This document shows, piece after piece, positions 20,035-29,808 of a stretch of DNA of 64,000 bases; within the stretch, counting starts at the first letter, position 1; the number at the start of each line of letters is the position of its first letter. The translations under genes were made by a program, and so were the position numbers. The stretch lies in contig CAUYUJ010005636.1 in the NCBI GenBank assembly GCA_963575745.1, forward strand, positions 278,792 to 342,791. The letters run 5' to 3'. The stretch comes from Prorocentrum cordatum (taxonomy: Eukaryota; Sar; Dinophyceae; Prorocentrales; Prorocentraceae). The notes beneath the pieces were generated by a model that made no database searches, was not told where the DNA came from, and was given only the letters and a program-made list of their open reading frames with translations.

Positions 20035-21115
20035 TTAGGCCTCGTCGGGTCTTTTGAGAAGCCGTTCGGGGGCGCCTGGGAGGCATTTTTGAAGCCTTCT
20101 GGGGCCTGTTGGGGCCTCATTTGGGCCTCCTGGGGGCCTCATGGGGCCTCTTGGGGGCCTCTTGGCGTCTTTTTGGGGCCTCTTGGGGGCCTCTCGGGGC
20201 CTCCTGGGGCCCTCTTTGGGCGGAGAGCTCGAGTTTCCGGTTCGTGGTCCCCCTCTTGGGCTTCTCTTGGGGCCGTCATGGGGCTCTCTTGGGCCGCCTT
20301 GGGTGCCTCTGGGGCCGTGTCGGGGCCCTCTTGGGGCCCTCTTGGAAGCCTCTTGTGGCCTCTTGGGGGTCTTTTGGGTGCCTCTTGGAGGCCTGTTGGG
20401 GCCCTCTTGGGGCGCTCTTGGGGCGCTTTTGGGAGCCTTTGGGGCGCTCTTGGGGCCATTTTGGAGGAGATCTATCAAAGAAGGGGGGGTCGTATATTAG
20501 CACTGCCCTTCCAGAGTGCCTCGAATCGCCTCTTGGGCCCTTCTTGAAGCCAAAATCCTTTCAAAACCTGAAGAAAGTCAATGTTTTGTGTTTTTTCGTT
20601 TTTTCGCTTTTGGAGCCGTCTTGGGCCATCTTTGGAGCCCCTTGGTGCCTCTTGGGGGTCTCTTGGGAGCCTCTTGAAGGCCTGTTGGGGGCCTCTTGGG
20701 GCCTCTTGGGGCCTCTTGGGGCGCTCTTGGGGCGCTGTCGGGGGCCCCCGCGTCCCCGCCAGAATTCGCTGACCGGCGGCCTCCTGGGCCGCACACTGTT
20801 TCTCATTCGCCGGCGCCGCCGCTCTAGGCGGCGGCGCGCCTGACTTGTTTATCATTTCCCAAGCAGCCAGGAGTGAGGCATCCTGCTGTTTTTCAGCTAT
20901 TGGAGCCTTCGGGGCGCTCTTGGGGCCATCTTGGAGGAGATCTATCAAAGAAGGGGGGGTCGTATATTAGCGATGCCCCTCTAGAGTGCCTCGAATCGTT
21001 TCTTGGGCCCCCCCAAGAAGCCAAAATCCTTCCCAAACCTAAGGGAAATCAATGTTTTGTGCTTTTTCGCTTTTTCGCTCTTGGAGCCGTCTTGGGCCAT
21101 CTTGGACATCCCAAC
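20035..21115 (+). repeat. GGGGCC/CTTGG blocks 4-5, a ~470-bp tandem duplication
   Basis: Two related sub-blocks carry the ATCTATCAAAGAAGGGGGG box and GTCGTATATTAGC at 20469 and 20940. Each is followed by GAGTGCCTCGAATCG, then 'CCAAAATCCTT' and CAATGTTTTGTG. The second copy includes the sequence CGTCCAGG at its end, as in blocks 2 and 7. Confidence 0.85.
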
Positions 21116-21159
21116 GACCCGCGGAACACCTCGTCCAGGTCGGTGGGGAGGGGTAAGGG

Positions 21160-21250
21160 GAGGGGTAAACCCCTCCCCGAAGGGAAAGAAGGGGGTTGGC
21201 AGAGGAAGCGCTCTAGACCACCTACGCCGTAAAGGGCTGGTGGGATTATG
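21160..21250 (-). mobile_element. truncated copy of the composite repeat
   Basis: The reverse complement matches 17212-17285 (AGGGCTGGTGGGATTAT, GGTGGTCTAGAG, CAACCCCCTTCTT, CTTCGGGGA), lacking the downstream arrays. Confidence 0.7.
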
Positions 21251-21424
21251 ATTTTGGCATGTCGGGGCCCTCGTGTGAGGCCTCTTGGAGGCCACTTGGA
21301 GGCCTCTTAGGCCGTCTTGGGGTCATCGTGAAGAGCTGATTGGGGGTCTCGGGGGCCTCTTGGGCAGTCCTGGGGGCCTCTTGGGGCCCTCTTGGCGCGC
21401 TCTGGGGGCCTGAGAGGCCGCGCT

Positions 21425-22080
21425 CAGGAGGAAAACCATCTCTGGCTCGGACCGCCCGGGACCTTGCTGGGGTACTTTTCGTCTGGGGACCCCCAGGGGC
21501 CGCCCTGCGCGCGCGAATAAGAAATATGGTGAACCAGTTGCTGGCGATGTTAGCGCGCCTCTGGCCCGTTGGGCTGGCGAATACTATGCGTACGCAGCAA
21601 CCACTTATCCCATTGAGTGGGATAGAAGACGCCGCCATGTGTCTAGTCGGAGCCCTGCCATCGAGGAACAGTCTGGCTTTCGCGACACGCGATATCAGAC
21701 CTGAAATGCAAAACACAAAGCATACGGCTCCATGGAGACAGGCGGCGGGGGGGGTGCCAGAGACGAGCAAAACAACAACGCGATGACCACAGAGCAACAC
21801 TGTGCAGCGCGGCGGGCCCTCGCAGCCTGGCGCCCCCAAGGAAGCCTGCGGATGTGTCGTTGAACTTCGCGCTAACGGTAACGTCCCAGGGCGGTCGCGG
21901 AACGCGTGTGCGATATCCCCCCCCCCCGCATGGTTTTTTGGGAAGTCTCATTTCCATGTGGGTTGCTAATGCTCACGCGAGCCCGCGTCTTCGTGGTCCC
22001 CTGTGCCCCCCGTGCCGTTATTCATCTGTCGCTTCGGTTTCCTAGCGAGGAACCACGGCGTCGTATTGTCGTAACGGTTG
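21425..22080. other. dispersed non-satellite element, open on both strands
   Basis: The + strand reads NMVNQLLAMLARLWPVGLAN and IEDAAMCLVGALPSRNSLAF to a stop at 21786. The - strand reads AKARLFLDGRAPTRHMAASS and RRANIASNWFTIFLIRARRA. Both look like protein, which happens when a conserved non-coding or structural repeat is translated. I recall very similar strings from many dinoflagellate predictions (unverified). The 3' part (21840-22075) reads RMVFWEVSFPCGLL on +. Best read as a high-copy element. Confidence 0.45.
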
Positions 22081-22330
22081 ATCATTGATTTCTTTGTTGT
22101 TTTCCGGTGCGCTCATTGTCGCCAGGCGTTGTGGAATGCAGCAGCCTTTGCGTTGCCGCCTTCGGTTGTTCTCTGCTGGCAATTTCTTGGGGCGGCACGC
22201 ATTCTTTAATGCGTTAGCGATGTCGCCTAAAAGCCCCGCCAAACGCCAATATGTGTGCGATTGCTTGTGTTAGCGGTATCGCCCCGGGGAGGCTGTCTGC
22301 GATTAGTTGACACTAAGAGCGGAAACCGAT

Positions 22331-22383
22331 CACACACACACACACACACACACGCACACACACACACACGCATGCACACATTT
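22331..22383. repeat. (CA)n microsatellite
   Basis: CA repeats with CG interruptions. Confidence 0.95.
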
Positions 22384-22438
22384 CTGTGATAATCCACAAT
22401 TGCACCCATCACATCAAGCGCCAGCGACATGTATCATG

Positions 22439-22738
22439 AAGAGCGCGTGTCCAGTCATACACCATGAGGTCGAGCCAATGGACAACCAACAGTTCATGCA
22501 GCTTTGTCTTCGCGATGCATGTGCGACACACCAGGTGTGCGCAGACGACATGTGTAAATCGCAAAGGAGCATCCACGAACAGCTTATATACGTCATTCCG
22601 AACATCACATGGAACACGGTGTCCGCACCAATCATGCGGAACATGTTCCATGTGTACAGTGTACAGTTCAGTAATTTACAGCACCATGGTGTAGCATCAC
22701 ACGCAACAACATTTGAAACCATTCGCACCAACACCTAA
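22439..22738 (+). CDS. unassigned open segment, Cys/His/Met-rich
   Basis: The frame reads SACPVIHHEVEPMDNQQFMQ, CLRDACATHQVCADDMCKSQ, IHEQLIYVIPNITWN and ends RTNT with a stop at 22736-22738. The local DNA is AT-richer than its surroundings and has a near-perfect inverted repeat at about 22610-22655 (CACATGGAACA arms). The minus strand is open as well. No family recognised; may be a repeat translation. Confidence 0.3.
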   Translation, partial: KSACPVIHHEVEPMDNQQFMQLCLRDACATHQVCADDMCKSQRSIHEQLIYVIPNITWNTVSAPIMRNMFHVYSVQFSNLQHHGVASHATTFETIRTNT

Positions 22739-23234
22739 CGCCGAAGCCATTCTGAGCATTTCGGAACCATCTGCGGCAAATTTCGGGGGGGGGGGTCACC
22801 AAAATATAGTATGCACCTGGTGCATTCGGCAATCCATTCGTTCGTGATTGCACGCATCTCTCCATACCCTCTACTTCTCCTCTCCTCTCATCCTGCGTCT
22901 AGTCTCGTCCTTACGTTAACCTTTCCCCATCGCCTTTCTCCTTGTTGCCCGCTTTCCCGTCCTCCCCTCCCTCCCATCTCCCTACATCCTTCCGTCCTCT
23001 CCTCCTCCCCGTCCCCTCCGTCGACCATCTTCCCTCATGCCTCTCCTCTCTTTGCCTTCCCCGTTGTCCCATCCTTCTCCCTGCTCGCCTTATCTCTCTC
23101 TCTCTCTCTGTCTCTCTGTCGTTCTCCCTCTCTCTCTCTCTCTTTTCTCGTTTTCCCATCCCTCTCCCTCTACTTCCCCCCTCCTCTCGCACAGCCAAGT
23201 CAGCAGCCGCGGAGAGGAGGGGGGCAACAGCATG

Positions 23235-23400
23235 GGTCGAGTAGGAGGAGCAGCAGCAGGAGGAGGAGAGGGGCCGCAGGAGAAGAGGCGGCGGAGGAGG
23301 AGGAGGAGGAGTGCAGTGGGGGGATTATGGTGAGCTACAGAGGAGGAGGAGGGGGAGGAGGAGGAGGAGGAGGAGGAGGAGGAGGAGGAGGAGAGGGGAT
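23235..23400. repeat. GGA array
   Basis: Follows a C/T-rich tract (22870-23195). Confidence 0.95.
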
Positions 23401-23403
23401 TTT

Positions 23404-23590
23404 TGTATCTAGACGCTTCGCGTAACCCCACCAGCCCATGCAGAAACGATGCCCAGAGGAAGTGCCTCGATCAGGGAAGTGGGCAGCACACAGAGGAAGG
23501 GTTCCCCAGTGGAGGCCTCTTGGAGCGTCTTGGGGGGCCCTTGGCCGTCCTGGACGCCTCTTAGAGCGTCTTGGGTGCTTCGGAGAGCTT
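23404..23590 (+). repeat. dispersed module with ACCCCACCAGCCCAT, copy 2
   Basis: Near-identical to 7957-8110; also followed directly by a GGGGCC/CTTGG block. Confidence 0.85.
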
Positions 23591-24330
23591 CTTGGGGCCT
23601 TGGGGGTCTCTTGGGGCTTCCTGGGCGCCTCTTGGGGCCCTCTTGAAGCGCTCTTGGGAGCCTTGGGAGCGCTCTTGGAGCCATCTTGGAGTCATCTTGG
23701 AGTCATCTTGAAGCCTCGGATGGCCATCGGAAGCGGAAAGGCGAGAAAGCCCAACACATGGATTTTCCGTAGGTTTTGGAAGGATGTTGGCCTCTTCGGG
23801 GCCTCCTTAGGGAGCTCTTTGGCCACTTGGAGCCGTCTTGAAGCGGCTTGGGGCCTCTTGGAGCATCGTGGGAGCCATCTTGAGGCATCTTAGGATATCC
23901 TGAGCCATCTTGGAGGTCATCTTGGGCTCTCCCAGGCGCTCTTGGAGTCATCTGAAGCAGTGCCCCCCCCAGGAGGCCCACATGTGGCCGAAACCTTAAT
24001 AACATCAATGATTTGGGCACTATCGCCGAGGCCTCTTGGAGCGTCTTGGGTGCCTCTGGGGGGTCTCTTGGGGCCTCGTGGGGGTCTCTTGGAAGCCTAT
24101 TGGGGGCATCCTGGGGGCCTCTTGGGGGCTTCTTGGGGCCACATGGGGCCATCTTGGGGCCATCTCGGGGCCTCTTGGGGCCTCCTGGGCGCCTCTTGGG
24201 GCCATCTTGGAGGAGATCCATCACAGGAGGGGGGGGCTAACTTAGCCTCCCCCCCTCAGGAGGCCAAAATGGAGCCAACACAGTAAAACCAATGATTTTG
24301 CCTTCCTCGCCGAGGCCGTTCTGGACGCTC
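23510..24330 (+). repeat. GGGGCC/CTTGG blocks 6-7
   Basis: Two sub-blocks, each with AGGAGGCC..ATGG..AATGATTT islands (23960-24010 and 24235-24300). Confidence 0.85.
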
Positions 24331-24394
24331 CAACGCGTCGCGAAACCCTCCGTCCAGGTCCAGGGGAGAGGGTAGGGGGAGGGGTCAAGACTCC

Positions 24395-25035
24395 CTCCCC
24401 GCCCGCAAGCCGTCTCGCTCACTCCCACCCGCCCTCCCAACACATACGTAACACCCGAGCTTGGCCCGAGCCTCAGCATATTCAGCAGTCGTCTTTGGAC
24501 GGGCAGCTACTGGGGGCGCATCCGCCGCCGCCGCCGCCGCCGCCGCCCCCGCCCCCGCCCCCGCCCCCGCCGCCCGCCGCCGCCGCCTCCGCGCCGCGCT
24601 GCCCGCCGCCGCCGCTGCCCGCCGCCGCCGCCGCCTCCGCCGCCGCCGCCGCCCCGCTGCCCGCCGCCGCAGCCGCCGCAGCCGCTGCCGCCACCGCTGC
24701 CGCCGCCACCGCCGCCGCCGCCGCCAACCTCGCCGCCGCCGCCGCCACCGCCGCAGCCGCAGCCGCCGCCGCAGCCGCCGCCGCAGCCGCCGCAGCCGCC
24801 GCCGCCGCCAAGTGTACTCTGTATTGTTTTTTGTGACAGGGATGGTGGGGGGATGCCGCATCGGGTTGGTTGCGCATGCTGTGTTTTGTATTGTTTTTTT
24901 ACAAGGGATGTGTGAGGGGGTGCCCGCATTGTCCCTGGTTGGCTGCCAGTCGCTTGGGGGAGGGGGTGTAGATTAACAGGGAACAGTGATAAACCCCTCC
25001 CCGACGCCCAGAGGGCTGGTGGGATTATCGAGGAG
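24395..25035 (-). mobile_element. composite repeat, copy 2 (unexpanded)
   Basis: The reverse complement of this segment matches copy 1 at 17212-18890 but lacks the ~1-kb CACAGA array. It includes (GCC)n at 24523-24810. It encodes nothing but homopolymer-like frames. Confidence 0.8.
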
Positions 25036-25101
25036 GAGGAGGAGGAGGAGGAGGAGGAGGGTGAGGAGGAGGAGGGTGAGGAGGAGGAGGAGGAGGATGC
25101 T

Positions 25102-25144
<43 letters not shown>

Positions 25145-25160
25145 CTGACGACGATGATGA
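25026..25160. repeat. GGA then GCT/GAT arrays
   Basis: Trinucleotide arrays in succession. Confidence 0.9.
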
Positions 25161-25366
25161 TGCGGATCATGATGATCCTGATGATGATGATGGGTATGAC
25201 AATCATTGATGATGATATGAGAGAGCGTGATCCACCGCCGCTTTACTGTGGAAAATTGCCGCCCTTTTCCTCCGGAGCCTGGGGGTTCCCCCCCCCCCTC
25301 CCGAAAAATCCCCCCCCCCCGCTCTGCTGGAACCCCTCCCCCCCCCCCCTTTTTCCCCCGGCAAAA

Positions 25367-25385
25367 CCCCCCCCCCCCCCCCCCC

Positions 25386-25451
<66 letters not shown>
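25367..25451. repeat. C19-T-C65 homopolymer tract
   Basis: One of the longest C runs I would expect to see; its complement can form G-quadruplex structures. Confidence 0.95.
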
Positions 25452-25454
<3 letters not shown>

Positions 25455-25467
25455 CCCCTCGGACTCG

Positions 25468-26400
25468 AAAGCCGGGGGGGGTCACTACCGGTTCGAACCC
25501 CCCCCCCCTCGAAAACCGGAGGGGGGGGGGTACCGGTTCGAACCCCTCCCCACCTCCCCTCTCACCTCCAGCAAACGACTCCGGTCCCTACCACCGTCCT
25601 CACCACATCCCCCACTGTTGTTCCCAGCGCCACTGTCCTCACCACCACTGTCCCCACTGGTTCTACCACCGCCCCTAGCCACCACCACTGTCGCACTGTC
25701 CCCCACTGTCCCCACCACTGTTCCCACCACGGCTCCACTCCCCCAGCTTTCTCCACGACTATCCCCACTGTCCCCGCTGTCCCACTGACTCCTCCGCTGT
25801 CCCACTGAGCTGTCCCACTGTTCCCACCACTGTCCCCACTGTCCCCACCACTGTCCCCACTGTACCTCTGTCCCAATTTCCCACCGCCGTCCTCGCCACC
25901 GCCTTCACCACTGTCCCCACCACCACTGTACCCTCCACTGTCCCACTGTTTCCACCACATTCCCACTGTCCCCACACCACTGTCCCCACCACCACCGTCC
26001 CCACCACTGTCCCACTGTCCCCACTGTTCCCACCATTGTCCTCCCCACTGTCCCCACCACTACCGTCCCCACCACTGTCCCACTGTCCCCACCAGTACTG
26101 TCCCGTTGTCCCCTCACCACTGTCCCCACCACCGTCCCCACCACTGTCCGCACCACCCCTCGGTTTTCGAGGGGGGGAAGGGGGGCGGGGGGGGGGGTTC
26201 AAACCGGTAGTGACCCCCCCCCGGTTTTCGAGTTCGAGTGGGGGGGGAGGGGGGGGGTTCGAACCGGTAGTGACCCCCCTCTTTCATGATGAACTGGGGG
26301 GAGGGGGGGGGGGTGGGGTTCGAACCGGTAGTGACCCCCCCCGGTTTTCCAGACGGGGGGAGGGGGTCGAACCGGTAGTGACCCCCCCCCCGGTTTTCCG
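25468..26400. repeat. GGTTCGAACC repeats flanking a CCACTGTCCC minisatellite
   Basis: Units with CACTACCGGTTCGAACCCC (25485-25550, 2 copies) recur in inverted orientation at 26165-26400 (4 copies with GAACCGGTAGTGACCCCCC). Between them lies about 600 bp of CCACTGTCCCCACCA repeats. The GGTTCGAACC core resembles a tRNA T-loop, but no acceptor stem or cloverleaf accompanies it. Confidence 0.85.
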
Positions 26401-26429
26401 CCAGCAGCGGTAGAACACGTTTTTTCTGA

Positions 26430-26595
26430 TATGATGATGCTGATGCTGATGCTGCTGATGATGATGATGATAATGTGGATGATGGGTATTATGATGATGA
26501 TGCTGATGATGATGCTGATGGTGATGGTGGTGATGATGAGATGATGAGATGATGAGATGATGAGATGATGAGATGATGAGATGATGAGATGATGA

Positions 26596-26653
<58 letters not shown>

Positions 26654-26810
26654 GTGATGGTGATGGTGATGGTGATGGTGATGGTGATGATGGTGATGGT
26701 GATGGTGATGGTGATGGTGATGGTGATGGTGATGGTGGTGATGATGAGGAGGAGGAGGAGGATGAGGATGAGGTGGAGGAGGAGGAGGAGGAGGAGGAGG
26801 AGGAGGGGGC
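26430..26810. repeat. GAT, GATGATGA, GGTGAT and GGA arrays
   Basis: Successive pure blocks; Met, His or Ser homopolymer frames are artefacts. Confidence 0.97.
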
Positions 26811-27330
26811 GGAGTTGGCGAAGGGGGGTTCTCCGACTGAACCCAGGTGTCGCTGACGGTGCCCGTCGGGGCGTCCGCGGAGCTGCTGAGCGTGACGGTG
26901 CTCGGGGGGCACGGACACATGCTGGCGGAGCGAGGAGACGGGATCGAAAGATCAGTGTAGGCGTCTGAGCCCTCCCCCCGCCTCTCCCTTCCTTCTCTTC
27001 CTAGGCCACCCGCCCTTGTGCAAGGGGGGCGTCGCGAGGGCGCCAGGGCGTGAAGATTTAGCGTCGCGCATCCGTCGTGCATCGCGGGGCGCGATGCGCG
27101 AGGTTTGGTGACCTGGTCCTCCGCTTCCCTCCCTCCGCTTTAATCCTCCTGCTCTTCCCTCCCTTCACTCCTCACTTCACTCTCTCTGTCTCCCTCTTCA
27201 TTATCTTCCCTCCTCTTTCTCCTCGGGCCGCCGATGTCTCAACTTGGCCCTTCCAGCCGAGGTGTGGGAGGAGGGAGGAGGACGACGAGGAGGGCGAGGA
27301 AGGAAGACATGCTTTTCATGACCTCTTTTG

Positions 27331-27624
27331 CTAAACCAGAGTGGTATCACTGAGACAACCAGGAAGGCTAAAGCACTGCAGCCCCCACGGATGCCTCCGG
27401 TACCCGACTATGTCATCGGGATTGTCGTGCATTGTCCCTTCCTCGAAGCACTTGCTCGCCCCCACGACGGGCCCCTCACGCGCCTCTGCACGAACATCTT
27501 CAGCACTGGCAGCACGACGTGCGACATCCCTCGCAGCGCCAACGGGGGGGTAGTCAATCCCCTCTGGCCGACCCGGATTTGGGAGCCATGAGGGGCGGAT
27601 TCCCCCTGTCTGCCTTCCGCTCAC
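27331..27624 (-). CDS. possible 3' segment of gene E
   Basis: The minus strand, in the same frame as the exon at 27703-28466, reads GAARDVARRAASAEDVRAEA then FEEGTMHDNPDDIVGYRR to a stop at 27331. It is separated by a TAA at 27703-27705 and by short repeats (CCGGGTCAGCC). The + strand is open too (27328-27591). Confidence 0.35.
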   Translation of the reverse strand: MSGRQTGGIRPSWLPNPGRPEGIDYPPVGAARDVARRAASAEDVRAEAREGPVVGASKCFEEGTMHDNPDDIVGYRRHPWGLQCFSLPGCLSDTTLV

Positions 27625-27702
27625 CGTGGTTTTGGAGTTAGTGAGCAGCCGGCCTGGCTTCCCGACAGGGCCCTGGCTGACCCGGATTTGCGCTGACCCG
27701 AG

Positions 27703-28466
27703 TTAGTGCGTCCCCGAATCCCCATTTTCAGTGCTTTCACGCACCGCAGCTCGGACCTGCAGGGCGAGCAGCCGCCACACGCCGACGCCTGGGGTAGCAG
27801 GACGCCATGCCCGCGCCGCTGCGACTGGACCACTAGCCATCACGCAGACCTGCTCGGCCTGGATTGTCACGTCCAGCTCGCACTCTACGATGGCCTGCAT
27901 GCCCCGCTCCGCGCTGCCCAGCTCGCTCCTCACGAGGGTCTGCATGACGGCCTTGCCACGCTCGTGATGCGCCTCGTCCGCACCGCGATTACCAACATCT
28001 ACGAGGAAGCACTCCATCGCCTCCTGTACGGCCAGGGACAGGCAAGGCAGCATCACGGACTGCGTGAGGATGATTTGTCCAGCCTGCTGTGGCCCACTTA
28101 GCGACGCCACACTCGGCGGGGGCCTGTGTGTTCCCTGCAACGCGTCGGCCTCGATCGGCTCGTCGCGCTTCTGCAGCTCCTCGTCAATCTCCTGCAGCCC
28201 CGCTAAGTAATTCATCACAAAGTGGTGCTCGTCATCGATGTCGCCACATCGCCCTGGTCGAACGCCCACCCTGTTTGCCACTATTACCTACACCAGGGAC
28301 TCATTCACGAGCCTCTCCGTGTCCCTTGCCGCTCTCCTGCTGCATTCCGTCCGCACAAAGACCCCGGACCACCTCGAGGACACAATCCTCAGGTCGCCGG
28401 AGACGGTGTCACAGCAAACGGCGGCACGGGGAATGCCAGTGTCCACCTGTGGCTCCAAGCAAAACT
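27703..28466 (-). pseudogene. gene E main exon, with one in-frame TAG
   Basis: The minus-strand acceptor CCTTATTTCAG opens a frame FCLEPQVDTGIPRAAVCCDT, then RRAARDTERLVNESLV. It meets TAG at 28288-28290 and carries on in the same frame: VIVANRVGVRPGRCGDIDDE, YLAGLQEIDEELQKRDEPIE, LSLAVQEAMECFLVDVGN, and GMQAIVECELDVTIQAEQVC, ending at TAA 27703-27705. It is about 253 codons of well-mixed, helical protein, so the TAG looks like a single inactivating change, recoding or a sequencing error. The GMQA.VEC.LDV motif resembles DMQATVECDSDV at 29450-29500, suggesting an internal repeat protein. Family unknown. Confidence 0.6.
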
Positions 28467-28670
28467 CTGAAATAAGGACCCGTTTGGGTTCAGAAGGGCC
28501 TTGGTCTTCTTGCCGCTCCTTGGCTTTACGTCGTGGAACCTGTGCGTGGCCCAGGCCCGCCGTGGCCAGGAGCGCCTCTTCGCTCCTTCTTGTGCGTTCC
28601 TAACGGTATCACGACGACTGTACGCCCCTGGCCAGGGGGCCGTGGGCTCCGTAGACGGGGGCATCATTAG

Positions 28671-28880
28671 TACGGTAGGTTTGCGTCGTGTCGACCAGCG
28701 GAGACCCCAGCGCGGGCGTTCAAGGTTGAACGCCGCCGGCGACCCAGAATCGATCGATGTTGAACGATCGGACGTTGCGGCAGCGGCCGATCGTTCAAGG
28801 TTGAACGATCCCTGCGGTGTCAAAACCCAACGCTGGGGTCGGCACGACACGAACCTGCCGTACACGGGGGCATCTTGAAA
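28671..28880. mobile_element. second foldback structure with nested palindromes
   Basis: Outer arms (about 28671-28715 and 28826-28865) share TACGG.AGGTT, GTGTCG and CCCCAGCG words in inverted order. Inside are two GTTCAAGGTTGAAC hairpins (about 28718 and 28798) and a perfect pair GAACGATCGG/CCGATCGTTC (28769-28802). A related GAACGATCGGCCGCGATCGT lies at 41726. Probably a non-autonomous inverted-repeat element in a gene E intron. Confidence 0.6.
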
Positions 28881-28896
28881 AGCCAAGGCATCCCGT

Positions 28897-29136
28897 TCAG
28901 CGATGCCCCCGTGTAGGGGGCCCTGACATCCACCGCCTCCACGTGCACGGCAGTGGGCGGCACGGGCGGAGCCCGTGGGCAGCGAGAGACGGGCTTGCGC
29001 GGCTCGGGGTGCCCCGGCGACGCGGCCCGCGACGAAGGCACTTGTGCCCTGCTGCACGTCGGTCGGCCTGGCCTGCAGCTTCCGCTCTCAAGCGGGGGTG
29101 ACCTCGGGCCGCACGTCCACGCCCAAGCCACGGTCT
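28897..29136 (-). CDS. gene E, segment after the foldback intron
   Basis: If the foldback at 29137-29336 is removed as an intron, the minus frame continues RPWLGRGRAARGHPRLRAEA, AGQADRRAAGHKCLRR and stays open to 28897. Arg/Ala/Pro-rich; the other two frames are open as well, so support is mainly positional. Confidence 0.3.
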   Translation of the reverse strand, partial: RPWLGRGRAARGHPRLRAEAAGQADRRAAGHKCLRRGPRRRGTPSRASPSLAAHGLRPCRPLPCTWRRWMSGPPTRGHR

Positions 29137-29141
29137 CTAGG

Positions 29142-29329
29142 CCTCCGAGGTGGGGTCCGAGCACACGGGGTCGGAGGATCGCGCCGCATCGCCGACGTGC
29201 CGGCGATGCGGCGCGATGTGGAGCCCGATTTTCTCCACGCCGACGGCGCCGAGGCGTCGCCGAAGTCGACGATGAGTCGGCGATGCTTCGCGACCCTTCG
29301 AGCCCACTGCTCGCACCCAATGTGGGAGG
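29142..29329 (-). mobile_element. foldback element, copy 2, bounded by GT and AG
   Basis: Inverted ends (CCTCCGAGGTGGGGTC and CCCAATGTGGGAGG) with the same GTGGAG..TCTCCAC centre as copies 1 and 3. On the minus strand the element is preceded by ...GACTTG|GTAGAT and ends ...GGCCTAG|AGACC, giving a 200-nt GT-AG intron (29336-29137). The host frame (MQALMDYDL) is in phase 0 at the donor. Confidence 0.7.
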
Positions 29330-29336
29330 TATCTAC

Positions 29337-29808
29337 CAAGTCGTAGTCCATCAGGGCTTGCATGCCCTGCCCCGTGCTTGCCTTCACCCCCGTCGCCTCC
29401 AGCTGGCACGCGACGATTGCCTGCTCGAACGCCATGTCGAGCTTCAACTGGTTGCCCGTCCACGTCGGAGTCGCACTCGACGGTCGCTTGCATGTCCTTC
29501 ACGCCGCGAGCCTGCACGGCCCGCAATCCCATCGCGCAACGACGTTGGCCGATTCGGACACCCTGTCGAGCAGCTCCTGCTGCGCCGCGTCAATGCTGCA
29601 CACCCAGCCTCCCCGATGAAGAATTCGGCCGCCCGCTCCCCCATAGCTGCACAGCCACAGACGGCAGGGGGGAGACGGGCGGAGCGAGGCTCCGCAGGAA
29701 CACGTCGATGAGCTGCTCCGCATCCTTTGGTGCACCTGCACAGCCTGATGCAGGCAGCATGGTCGCCTGCCACACCTGGGCACCCTGTATCGGCCGCGGT
29801 CTCAGCAT
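29337..29808 (-). pseudogene. gene E, 5' part with several frame changes
   Basis: Reading down the minus strand, protein-like text moves through all three frames: QVWQATMLPASGCAGAPKDA and EQLIDVFLRSLAPPV (29790-29640), GERAAEFFIGEAG (29650-29600), SIDAAQQELLDRVSESANVV (29605-29520), MGLRAVQARGVKDMQATVEC (29532-29450), then KLDMAFEQAIVACQLEATGV and GQGMQALMDYDL (29447-29337). Four one-base shifts in ~470 bp point to decay or poor consensus sequence. Helical repeats, function unknown. Confidence 0.5.

Noticed and set aside
25480-26340. tRNA-like GGTTCGAACC words
   Set aside because: Occur as tandem repeats in both orientations with no cloverleaf stems or anticodon arm nearby.
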